64,000 bases of DNA from Diphasiastrum complanatum. Lineage: Eukaryota > Streptophyta > Lycopodiopsida > Lycopodiales > Lycopodiaceae. Within the stretch, counting starts at the first letter, position 1, and the number at the start of each line of letters is the position of its first letter. Positions 11,586 through 21,266 of this stretch are shown here, one piece after another. A program made the translations under genes and the position numbers. Where the stretch lies: assembly GCA_029204225.1 (NCBI GenBank), contig CM055113.1, positions 29,414,303-29,478,302 of the forward strand, in the 5' to 3' direction. The notes below the pieces were generated by a model. The model was not told the origin of the DNA, ran no database searches, and was given only the letters and a program-made list of their open reading frames with translations.

Positions 11586-12986
11586 AAGTACAACTCTGAA
11601 GGAAGGCTAAATAGTTACAAGGTCAGGCTATTTGCAAAAGGCTTTGCCCAGATTTTAGATCTAGATTATTCAGAGACCTTCAGCCCAGTCGTCAAACGTG
11701 TGTCGATCCGCCTACTCCACTCCTTTACAGCCACGACAGACCTTGAAGTCCATCAGATGGATGTCCAGACTGCTTTCCTCAATGGAACCATCGAAGAGGA
11801 AGTCTACATGACGCAATTAGAGGGATACAAACTCAATGGCAACCAACAACACCTTGTATGCAAAATCCACAAGGCACTCTACGGGCTGAAACAATCACCC
11901 AGAGCCTAGTTCTAGAAGATCAAACATTTCTGATAGATAATGGTTTCATTCCAAACTCAGTAGACTCAAATGTCTATTTCAAGTCTGTATCAGATTACTT
12001 CATCATCATCACTCTCTATGTAGATGATACACTCTTATTCAGTAAGAATTTGAATCTGATGAAGGATACAAAATGCATGTTGGCCTAGAAATACAAGATG
12101 ACTATTGTCTCAGAATCCAAATTCAACGAGATCGACCCAGTAGACTGATCTTCATCAGTCAATAATGATATCTCCACAACATGCTGGAAAAGTATGGAAT
12201 GGCCAACTACAAACCAAGTCTCTTTCCACTCCACCTTGGACTAAAACTACCAAAGGAACAATCTCCTCAAACTGAGGCAAAAAAGGAGGAGATGAAGCGC
12301 TACCCATTTCAATCCATCATCGGCTCACTGATGTACGCAATGATCTGCACGCGACCAGACCTTGCATATTTGATCAGTACACTTAGCCAGTTCCTGTCAA
12401 ATCTAGACATAGCTCATTAGAAAGTGCTAACAAAGGTCATGAAGTACATTCAAGCAACAACAACTCTCAGCATCTGCTATGGAGGCAGCCAAACTGCCAA
12501 TATTCTTGAAGTCTACACAGATGCGTATTGGACAGGAGATGTCGACACCAGAAAATCAACTTCTGGATTTGTATTTTTATACAGCCAAGGCCCAATCTCA
12601 TGTAATAGCCGGAAGCAACAGTTGCATTATCATCAACAGAATCCGAATACGTAGCTACCACAAATGCAACCAAAGAGACGATTTGGCTTAGGCAACCGCT
12701 TGCAGACCTCAATCTTGCACAACCACTTCCTACAACAATCTATTGTGACAATCAAAGCACAATAGCACTATCTCTCAATCCGAGATTTCACTCTCAAAGC
12801 AAACATATAGAAATCAGGTATCACTACCTTAGAGAGAAAGTGCACAATAAGGAAGTAGTATTGATTTTATGCAGAACAAATTACATGGCAACAGATTACT
12901 TCACAAAGGCTCTATCAAAGGAGCAACATTTCAGATTTAACGATATGTTAAATATGAAGATCAAAGTTTTTCAAGATCCACATTAA
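11586..12986 (+). pseudogene. Copia-B reverse transcriptase and RNase H (broken)
   Basis: This resumes Copia-B after the LTR-D insertion: FAKGFAQILDLDYSETFSPV, QMDVQTAFLNGTIEEEVYM, ALYGLKQSPRA, then ITLYVDDTLLFSKN with the catalytic YVDD at about 12,018. A frame change follows, then GSLMYAMICTRPDLAYLIS and the RNase H pieces YTDAYWTGDVDTRKSTSGF, YCDNQSTIALS, HSQSKHIEIRYHYL and YFTKALSKEQH, ending at TAA 12,984-12,986. At least five stops or shifts are present, so it is dead but almost complete. Confidence 0.92.
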
Positions 12987-13529
12987 GGAGGAGTGTTATA
13001 TTTCTTATGCTCAGTCTTAAATAAATCGTTCAAGTAATGAGCATCCTGAAAAACCGAAGGCCGACAACATATTTTTAGGCCTTCACATTTTTCCCCTTTG
13101 AGATTTTCTATGCCTTAGAAACCATTTTCAAGCATCTTCACCCTTTTTGCTCCTTAGCGAAAAATGTGACACACTGGCCAAGTGGCCAGAATACTTTAGA
13201 AATCATTTTTAAGGCACCTTCGTTTTTTTTGCCTTTTTTGCTCCTTAGCGAAAGATGCGACACATTGGCCAAGTGGCCAGAATACATCAGAAATCATTTT
13301 TAAGGCTTGGCTGACTGACTTTGCCAATTTATGAGTAACCCTAAAACAGCTGGACAAATAAATATCTCAAAGGTGGTTGGCGGTTACCAACTTTGTACAT
13401 ATGCAAAGACTGGCATAAATAGCATTAAAGGCTTGTAAGATATTTTTTTTGACACTTGTAGCTGAATCAAGCTATGTAAGTGTTAATTTTTGGAATTTCT
13501 CTTTCAATCAGAGTTATTAGTACCCAACA
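12987..13529 (+). repeat. Copia-B polypurine tract and 3' LTR
   Basis: AAGGAGGAG ends at 12,993 and the LTR begins TGTTATATTTCTTATGCTC. The end at about 13,529 (ACCCAACA) is inferred only from the TG...CA rule, because no second LTR survives at the 5' side to compare. The LTR has an internal 72-bp duplication (13,144-13,215 and 13,235-13,306, offset 91). Confidence 0.65.
13144..13306. repeat. Tandem duplication in the Copia-B LTR
   Basis: Two 72-bp units beginning tttttgctccttagcga share all but about five bases, including ggccaagtggccaga, itself a short palindrome (ggccaagtggcc). Duplications in the U3 part of LTRs often copy enhancer elements. That role here is a guess. Confidence 0.8.
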
Positions 13530-14379
13530 TTATCATGCTCAGCAAGCTGAACTTATTACTTTAAGCCATTGTACTCACTATTGATATTTTTATCATAGTG
13601 CAATTTTTGTCTCACTACTGCGTCGTTCATTTGCACAAACTGCATGAATTCTTCAACTTAAATATTTCTGCTGCTAACTGTTGCGTTTCCGTTCCTACAC
13701 GCCTACGCTCTGAGCAACCGAGCCTCCGTTGTGCTCACGACCACCGTTTTACGACAATAAACACACATATTACACAATTTTGGCTCAAACATATGCAAGG
13801 CTAGTTTGAATTAATACCTACTTTGTTGTAGTGGGTTTTCCTATCCGCCTTCAACCCTAGACCTAAGCACCTGCAAAGCATCAATAGATAAAGAGGATTC
13901 TAAGATGTCAAGTGAAAATTTGTTCCCATGAGAGCAATAGCCTAAATCAATTCATACACATGCTTATGATTCAACATCTAACCCTAATCCACCACAACAT
14001 CAAGTTTATTTTTCTCTCTCTCTTTCCTCTCATAAAAAGTATAACAAAATTCAATCCCAACAATTAGCAAATCCAAATAACATAAAAATCCAAAGAAGAA
14101 AAGCTATTTTCAAGGTTTGTTAGTATGATAGTCAAAGAGCCACTCTCAAATTGGTAGCGACAAAAGTTTAATCGATTGCAAGATGACCACAAACGAAATA
14201 GTTGTGGTCCGTGTGGGTTTTGCGGAAGTTGATCGTGGAGGAATGAATTGTGTATAAATAGGATGGTTTTGTTTGAAGCAAGGATATGGAATTGAAGTCA
14301 TGAAATGTGAAAGGGAGGATGTACTAGCGTAAATTTAGCAGCTCAAGGTAGCAGAGAAGTGACTTCAAGAACCGTTGAC
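13530..14379. other. Stretch with no recognised gene
   Basis: This has short frames only and a CT-rich run near 14,012-14,030. I see no domain, LTR edge or primer-binding site. It is probably older retroelement leader sequence belonging to the gag-like ORF that follows. Confidence 0.4.
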
Positions 14380-14485
14380 AGATGCTAAATGTGTCAAATA
14401 TTTTCGACATGGGCTGCATAAAGTGTTGAGGAGGGGAACTACATCCTTCCACAGACAAAGATTAGAATGCATTGTTGAGGCATCT
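14380..14485 (+). pseudogene. gag-like ORF, part before the LTR-C insertion
   Basis: The frame AKCVKYFRHGLHKVLRRGTT continues to LECIVEAS and is then cut by LTR-C. After removal of LTR-C and one target copy the same frame continues at 18,941 with an acidic stretch (LEEEET) after one TAA. This is the left half of a retroelement gag-type protein of unclear lineage. Confidence 0.5.
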
Positions 14486-15186
14486 TGTGAAGAATTGCCA
14501 AAAATTGGCAAATCTAGCTTGATCAAAAACCATGTAGAATAGTGTTAATTGTGTACACAAGTGGGTCCCACACATGTGAGGCCATGATGCCACATGGGAA
14601 ACCCATCCTAATGTAGGTTAGGTCAAGTCAAGAGAGTTGGTCATGACTATTTGGTGGTCATCCCTACTTTATAGGACCTACACCTAAGTTTAAGGTGAAA
14701 ATTTGACCAACTAGCTACCTACCAAGCATAACTCTAGGAAATAGACTAGGGTTTCATTTTAGGTCAAGGAGAGTCAGTTAACTTCCTTATTACATGCTGG
14801 AAATCCACCTAACTTCAAGAAGGAAGTCGAATTTGCTATGTATTCCCTCTCTCCATAGTGAGAAGATAGAAAATTTTTGGAGCTCATTGGCAATCTCAAG
14901 CTAGTTCACTATGTACATTGAGTTTTTGTGATCCAAATGAGACCAAATCAATTTCTACTTGTTTCTCAGGTTGAAGGCCGTAATACAGCCTGTAGTACAC
15001 ACATGTGGGCTCTGATTTCAATGTTTATCAATGCTTTTGATTGTTAGTGCTTGTTGTTTGTCAAATTGCCAATCTAGATCAACTTTTTTGTGTCTAGTTT
15101 TTTGATAGATTGTTAAGCAAGCATCCAATCACTCTTGTGGATCTTTTGTAGATCCATTTATGGTCCTAAAGTACAGTACTTTCACA
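14486..15186 (+). repeat. LTR-C 5' LTR
   Basis: Edges TGTGAAGAATTGCC and TACTTTCACA, directly followed by the primer-binding site. It contains cccacacatgtgagg and acacacatgtgggc, E-box-like palindromes. Confidence 0.95.
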
Positions 15187-15199
15187 TGGTATCAGAGCC
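15187..15199 (+). promoter_or_regulatory. LTR-C primer-binding site
   Basis: TGGTATCAGAGCC is complementary to the 3' end of plant initiator methionine tRNA, the usual primer of copia reverse transcription. It begins at the first base after the LTR. Confidence 0.93.
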
Positions 15200-15989
15200 A
15201 AGTACAAGAGCATAAGCCATTGATCTAATGCAAATCCATTTTTAGCAAGTTTTGGTGCTAAAAGCTAGTATTGAGAGGGCAAGCTAGAATCTTGATTTTG
15301 GTGAGGAGATTTGATCCCAAACTTGGTAGGGGTCCAAATCCGTACTGTCCACATGTGTGGGCACCTCTGGACCTGCATTTAATGCATGGTATTCATTTGA
15401 TCCAAAGAAATTCAATTTGTGAGCTATTGGTGTAATTTTTGGTGGAGATCCTAGGATAATCTACCAAGATCATTTGCCATTGATTAGATTTGAATTTGTT
15501 TCATAGAATCTAATTAATCTAGGCTGAGTTCAAGTCCTATTAAGGTTAAAAACAGGTCTTGAAAGTACACCAAGAAGGAAGAAAGAGATTAAGTCATTTT
15601 TTTGTCCAAAAATAGCCAAAATTGGCAAGATTTGATTGTAAGTAGATTTCACATCATCTTATCTTCACTCCAACTTTGTGAGGGAGTGCTAGAACTGAGA
15701 TTATAAGTCCATTTGTTGGATTAGAAATCTAATTTGAGTGAAAAAGTACAAGAGAGACCTTAGTGAGTTTCTAGAGACAATCAAATCCATTTCTTGGCAA
15801 GATTTGTTTGAAAGTAGTTTTCACTTCATCTTGTCTTCATTCCATCTTTGTGAGGGAGTGATAGAACTGTGATTATAAGTCCATTTGTTGGATTAGAAAT
15901 CAAATTTGAGTGAAACACTGCAAGTGTGAGACCTTTGTGAGTTTCAAGTCAATCAAATCTATTTATTGTTTGTAGAAGTCACTAGTAAG

Positions 15990-17150
15990 ATGGGATCTGC
16001 TGGAGCATACCTTCTAGAAGCTAGTGAGAGATTGAATTCTACAAATTATGCTATTTGGAAGGTTAGAATGGAGTCACTCTTGGTGCTCCAAGACCTTTAT
16101 GAGTTCTTGATTGAAGATGAAGATGAACCTCTAGGTGCACAAGAGTTAGCTAGATACAAGAAGAGATCTAGGCTTGCACTTCATTGTGTGAAGATGAATG
16201 TGAGCAATGATTTGTTGAGAGAAGTATCAGCTTGTACTAATGCTAAAGAGGCTTGGGAGTCTTCAAAATCAATCTATGAGTCTAGCAACACTTCTAGAGT
16301 TCTTATGGTTAGAAATCAAATTTTGCAAAGCATGAGGAGAAGTGAGGAGAGTGCACAAGATTATGTACTCAGAATCAAGTCTCTAAATAGGGAGTTGGCT
16401 TCCATTGGAGAGAAGATTCATGATGGAGAGCTTGTACAAATTGTCCTTAATGGTCTAGGAGATGACTTTGCAAATTTGGTCCAAAGTTTTGCCATCCAAG
16501 ACACTTTGCCAACTATAGAAAAACTTCACAGTGTATTAGGGGCTGAAGAGTGTAGGATGCTCCATGCAAAATCTAGGATGAGTTCCTTGTCTTTGCAGGT
16601 TGGTGATGAGAAAGCCAATTTCTCATTCAAGGGCAAAAAGAAGACCAATGGAAAGAAGAATCATCCAAAGGAGGCCAAAGAAGAGGATGATGCATCAAGT
16701 TCAAAGGACAAGTCAAAGCAAAAATGCTTCTTTTGTGGAAAGAAGGGGCATTATGCATCTGAATGCTACAAGAGGCTAAGAGCACAAGTGGAGGAGGACA
16801 AACAAGGAAACCTTGCAAAGGAGGAGGAGGAGGATGAAGTAGATGTATTCTTGATGGCATCTACATCCTCACCAACAAGCAATAGCAATTCAAGAGACAA
16901 TTGGTGGATCGACAGTGGGGCTAGCTCCCACATGTCTTGTGAAAAAGACTTTTTCTCAACCTTACACTCATTCAATGATGCTAAAAAGTTTGTCTTTACT
17001 GCAAATGATGAAGAGTGTAGGATAGATGGTGTTGGCACCATCTCTTTGTATCTAGAATCCTCAAAATGCATGGATCTAGAAAATGTCCTTTATGTACCAT
17101 CAATGGAAGATTGTTTAAGTTGGAAGCTAGTGTTGCTTTTGAAAGAATGA
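15990..17150 (+). CDS. LTR-C gag with protease start
   Basis: A start ATG at 15,990 opens MGSAGAYLLEASERLNSTNY, then AIWKVRMESLL (gag N-terminus), QIVLNGLGDDFANLVQSFAI (capsid core), a CCHC zinc knuckle CFFCGKKGHYASEC at about residues 245-258, and the aspartic protease active-site motif WWIDSGASSHMS at about 305. The frame stops at 17,150 soon after LENVLYVPSM, short of the rest of pol. About 386 codons are open without a stop, unlike every other gag in the window, which fits the young LTRs. The product would form particles. The truncated protease probably cannot process them. Confidence 0.92.
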   Translation: MGSAGAYLLEASERLNSTNYAIWKVRMESLLVLQDLYEFLIEDEDEPLGAQELARYKKRSRLALHCVKMNVSNDLLREVSACTNAKEAWESSKSIYESSNTSRVLMVRNQILQSMRRSEESAQDYVLRIKSLNRELASIGEKIHDGELVQIVLNGLGDDFANLVQSFAIQDTLPTIEKLHSVLGAEECRMLHAKSRMSSLSLQVGDEKANFSFKGKKKTNGKKNHPKEAKEEDDASSSKDKSKQKCFFCGKKGHYASECYKRLRAQVEEDKQGNLAKEEEEDEVDVFLMASTSSPTSNSNSRDNWWIDSGASSHMSCEKDFFSTLHSFNDAKKFVFTANDEECRIDGVGTISLYLESSKCMDLENVLYVPSMEDCLSWKLVLLLKE

Positions 17151-18239
17151 GCTTGGCGAAGGAGGAGATCACTCAAGAGGAGATCTTGGCAAAGTGTGAT
17201 CTTGCTTGCATTGAGGAGGAGCATCAAAAGGAGGAAGATCTTGAGGATCAGCCTCAAAGCATGAGAGTTCCAAGGGAGTCCTCAATGACAATGACCGAGT
17301 CATCAAATTGCATGCAAATTGTCCATTCAAGTGTGCATCTTGCAAGGGTGGTGAGCATTGGAGGGTCTACTATCTTTGAATACTTTTTTGGAAAGTATTA
17401 GTAGACATGAGGTGACTTGTTTCTTACCTTTAAGATCCATGGTGTTTATTACTTTGTATGACAAGACAATGAAATGGGATGCTTTGAAATCTACATTTGT
17501 TGTTGATAAAGCAATTTCATTGGATAACTATTTTTGTAATAGTTTGAATAGAGTCATAAAAGATGAAACATCATTTGCTTTGGAAATCTTTGTGTCCACA
17601 TGCTTTGTGCATGATCATTCCAATGTAAGGACCAAAGATTATCCTATTTCAATGATAGGAATAATGGTAGTGTTTTGCTCTTCAAGTAGAGATTGTAGAA
17701 TCTACTTGTTTTCAACCAAAGAATTTGTCAATGGTGGAAATGTGATCTTTCAAGAGTGGAAGATTTGTAAACTTGAAGAAGCACCTTTGGATCAACACAT
17801 TATTCAATTCATTGATGTTTTGGAGTCAAGTCAAGTGGAGGATCAAGCTCAAGACCCAAGGACTCCAAGAAGAACCTTGAGTATCAAGATGGAGCCATCT
17901 AGGCTCAATCATATGGATCAAGCAAGGCAAGTTGTCTTTGGCAACATTATGTATGCACTTAATATTTTAATTGATGTATCTTCAAGTGCACAAAATGCCT
18001 TGGAATCCATGTCTTGGCATGATGTTTAGTTTTGAACTGTGCTACATGTATATAGACACATTTATGGAACATCTTGTAAGGGATCCTCTAAGAGGTGGTG
18101 AAAGATCCTTCATGGACATCATTCTCTATTGGAGTCTCAAAAGTTCCTTGTTTGTAGCTGGATTTTTTAGACACTTCTAAAACCTTTCATTCATCTATCA
18201 AGAGAGTTGCAAATAGATCAAGCTAAATTTGAGGCATCT
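17151..18239 (+). CDS. LTR-C accessory coding region, unknown
   Basis: Three overlapping open stretches follow gag: 17,066-17,401 (acidic, ITQEEILAKCDLACIEEEHQ), 17,358-18,029 (223 codons) and 17,971-18,180. In the second, IYLFSTKEFVNGGNVIFQEW loosely recalls the copia integrase tail S-R-D-V-I-F-x-E, and the third has RGGERSFMD, like text in the copia RT fragment at 33.3 kb. This suggests a patchwork of rearranged pol pieces. No catalytic motif remains. The segment just before the 3' LTR lacks a good polypurine tract. Confidence 0.45.
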
Positions 18240-18940
18240 TGTGAAGAATTGCCAAAAATTGGCAAATCTAGCTTGATCAAAAACCATGTAGAATAGTGTA
18301 AATTGTGTACACAAGTGGGTCCCACACATGTGAGGCCATGATGCCACATGGGAAACCCATCCTAATGTAGGTTAGGTCAAGTCAAGAGAGTTGGTCATGT
18401 CTATTTGGTGGTCATCCCTACTTTATAGGACCTACACCTAAGTTTAAGGTGAAAATTTGACCAACTAGCTACCTACCAAGCATAACTCTAGGAAATAGAC
18501 TAGGGTTTCATTTTAGGTCAAGGAGAGTGAGTTAAATTCCTTATTACATGCTGGAAATCCACCTAACTTCAAGAAGGAAGTCGAATTTGCTATGTATTCC
18601 CTCTCTCCATAGTGAGAAGATAGAAAATTTTTGGAGCTCATTGGCAATCTCAAGCTAGTTCACTATGTACATTGAGTTTTTGTGATCCAAATGAGACCAA
18701 ATCAATTTCTACTTGTTTCTCAGGTTGAAGGCCGTACTACAGCCTGTAGTACACACGTGTGGGCTCGGATTTCAATGTTTATCAATGCTTTTGATTGTTA
18801 GTGCTTGTTGTTTGTCAAATTGCCAATCTAGATCAACTTTTTTGTGTCTAGTTTTTTGATAGATTGTTAAGCAAGCATCCAATCACTCTTGTGGATCTTT
18901 TGTAGATCCATTTATGGTCCTAAAGTACAGTACTTTCACA
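18240..18940 (+). repeat. LTR-C 3' LTR
   Basis: It starts TGTGAAGAATTGCC and ends TACTTTCACA, followed by the target copy CATCT. One of the differences from the 5' LTR is acacacgtgtggg against acacacatgtggg, a CpG-to-CpA change in a G-box. Confidence 0.95.
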
Positions 18941-18945
18941 CATCT

Positions 18946-19425
18946 CAATAATTAGAGGAGGAGGAAACGAGAAAGAAATATCATAAGCATTGCAAACATC
19001 ACAAACGAAGTGATGTGCCGAATTTTGATTCTTATATTGATTTTGAGTTGTCCATTTCTAGCGACTCAAGCTCCGACTCTTCATCTTTTGAAAACGTTAA
19101 AAAAAAACTAGGAAGCATAAAAATAAGGATAAAGATAGGGAAAAAAACACCTATTCGGAATGATGAAGGGGTCACTACAGAGTTTCAACAAGAGAAAATA
19201 CAAATTTGCAAAAATTGTAATCAGGAAGGACATTATTTTAAATATGAATGTCCAAATGGCCACGATATTCTCATCTGTAATATGTATAATCACTAGACTA
19301 ATGATTGTAGAATTTTACAGGATGCACACACTGCAAGAGCATTCGCAATACAGATGCAGTAGCAACAGCAACCACAACCACAATTACAACAGTCACAACG
19401 ACAAATATTTTGTGCTCCCAAATTC
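18946..19425 (+). pseudogene. gag-like ORF, part after the LTR-C insertion
   Basis: The frame reads a charged stretch (KYHKHCKHHKRSDVPNFDSY), a serine-rich acidic segment, then CKNCNQEGHYFKYEC, a zinc knuckle with one extra residue before the last Cys, and, across a TAG, CNMYNH-TNDC, a second knuckle. The tail is Gln-rich. Two knuckles in a row suggest a gypsy-type or related nucleocapsid. I cannot assign a lineage. Confidence 0.6.
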
Positions 19426-19628
19426 ATAAAATGGAGCAGCATTTGATATATAAATGTATATTTTTCTATGAATTCTATACATGCATTTTTTTTCTATGCT
19501 ATCTATATTTGTTCTGATCTTAATTTAGTATAACTACATCATCCTTTGCACCATCATCAATAAGGCTGAAGCCTTGCCGTAGCCAGTATACTTAGGATGA
19601 TTTCTTGTCTAAATCTGTACACCTGGCT
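19426..19628. other. Short spacer left of the H3-protease gene
   Basis: AT-rich, no gene. One edge of the three-gene element may lie here, but I found no terminal inverted repeat or target duplication. Confidence 0.35.
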
Positions 19629-21266
19629 TTATGTGTACTTAGAAAGTGTAAACTGCAAAATAGAACATTCATGTATTAGTAATGGCTAAAAACATCAACA
19701 AAATAGAAAACTAATCATGATTCCAAAATAAGAATAAACAGAATTTATTACCTTAGAAATATCAACATCTTGTTGAAAGTTGAACCACTCAAAAAATAGC
19801 TTTGCATTGTATAATGTGTACCAACCACAGCTGAATGAATCATTTTGCTGGGGGTGACTGCAAAATAATTCAGCACACAAGAAATCAATTATGAAACAGA
19901 ATGAATTAGAATGAAACAATTACATTAGAATACTGATTTCAAAATGCTATTAAGAAAGACAGGATTTACCTCCAAACTGACGATCTGCCAATCCACGGAA
20001 TGGGGAACATCTGTAGGAATATATTTACTTAGATATGGAAGATATATATCTACATCCTTATGTGTATTTCTCGCCAAATTCATCTTGATACAAAAGCCTT
20101 TAATACTATTATTTACAGATCTCTTAATAGATATCAGGTTTAAACTCCAGTGGCCACTGCAAAATAAGATTGAAAGTTCTTTAGCGGCAATTCTGAGAAC
20201 TAATTAAATTGACAATCCCAATGTTAATGCATAAAACAGCAAGAAGCATTTAATATATCCTACTTGGTATGATAAGGGATGAGTAGATACTTTGTTGCTG
20301 TCCACTTGTCAGACACTGTGACAATGTGTCATTATTCTCCTTGAAGGCTTGAAGCAAAAAGTTACTCAGCACCAGCAACTCATTGGATGAACCTCTTGCA
20401 ATGTCATATTGCAAGAGTGTCAGCCCAGACTCTATCACAGAATCATTGATAGAAGCTCGTCTGTCTTTGAGATCCAAGCAATCTAGAACTCTAAAATTAA
20501 TACTAAAATCAAGTTCATCTAGTCTAAAACAAAAAGGAGTACCAATTGTATTTATGGCATCAGATATGTCTTTCTCAAATTTAAGATAATCATCCGAATC
20601 TATATATGTATAAAAATTTGGAGGAAGAGGAGGAGGTGGATGTGTAGTATCTACAATAATTAAAGGGGTATCCAAAACAAATGTAGCTATATTTACAACA
20701 TTATCAACAACAACGTTATCTACAATTGATTTTGGGTCAGGTTTCATAGAATCTGTGGTGTCTACCCTCTTTACTTTCTTTGGAGCTCTCTTGGGGGCTG
20801 TCTGCTTCCCAGGATGCTTCGTAGGAAGATCAGTCCTATCTAGAGGAGTTGGTCTGGGAGCAGCAGGCTGAGATACGTGTAACCTGCAAAACCTCTCCCT
20901 CATTCTCATCAAGAGCTGAAAATCCTTGGGAATTATGGTAACTCTATTGGAATGGATGGCAAGCAAAAATGAATCTTCAAAAAAAAGACTAAGGTAATCT
21001 TCAGCAGCCCCCTGAAGGCACTGAAGAGCACTGAATGTAAATATGACCAACTTTTCGAGATCATTTCTTGTTATGTTTCGGACAGCATGGTAGAATGGAG
21101 CTCTTGGGATCAACAGAGCAGTTGATCTCTGATACTTGCATATCTCAGAGAGCCACCTATTGCAATTGCGCATTCTAGATCTAGCAGGAGGTGAAATGGC
21201 AACCGCAGGGGCTGAGGATGAGCCAGGAGAGAAGAAGTCCCTCCTTGTCTGCTTTCTCCTATCCAT
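19629..21266 (-). CDS. Histone H3-like fold fused to C48/Ulp1-type protease
   Basis: The ATG at 21,266 opens a 338-codon first frame. Residues 3-9 (RRKQTRR) echo the H3 tail. Residues 37-127 are an H3 histone fold: WLSEICKYQRSTALLI, RAPFYHAVRNI, FSALQCLQGAAEDYL, FEDSFLLAIHSNRVTIIPKD. Loop 1 is one residue longer than in canonical H3, as in CENH3. A basic linker (KRAPKKVKR, residues 159-167) and a proline run follow, then INDSVIESGLTLLQYD, fitting the start of a C48 domain. Exons then give LLIPYHT (ends 20,264), GHWSLNLISIK (20,156-19,970, catalytic His), PQQNDSFSCGWYTLY (19,857-19,752, oxyanion Gln and catalytic Cys) and a short last exon with TAA at 19,629. All junctions are GT-AG. LLIPYHT needs a frame change from the histone frame, explained by a 50-nt intron (GTAACT...CACAG) or one indel. 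Exon 3 has one base too many, within a C5 run. The usual DS between His and Cys is not evident. The domains are firm; a single working polypeptide is inferred. Confidence 0.85.

Larger units (their letters stand above)
14486..18940 (+). mobile_element. LTR-C, complete young non-autonomous LTR retrotransposon
   Basis: Two 701-bp LTRs (14,486-15,186 and 18,240-18,940) differ at about seven positions by eye, roughly 1%. The 5-bp target duplication CATCT lies at 14,481-14,485 and 18,941-18,945. The primer-binding site TGGTATCAGAGCC starts at 15,187. It encodes an intact gag plus protease start but no integrase, RT or RNase H, so it must be mobilised in trans. The gag resembles those of LTR-I and Copia-F in this window. 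Its low LTR divergence makes it the most recent insertion seen here. Confidence 0.95.

Noticed and set aside
20383-20589. Plus-strand frame inside the H3-protease gene
   Set aside because: A shadow of the histone-protease frame on the opposite strand.
20250-21266. The H3-like frame as the host centromeric histone CENH3
   Set aside because: The fold is H3-like, but the long C-terminal extension, fused protease exons and neighbours shared with a repeated module argue against the ordinary single-copy CENH3 gene.
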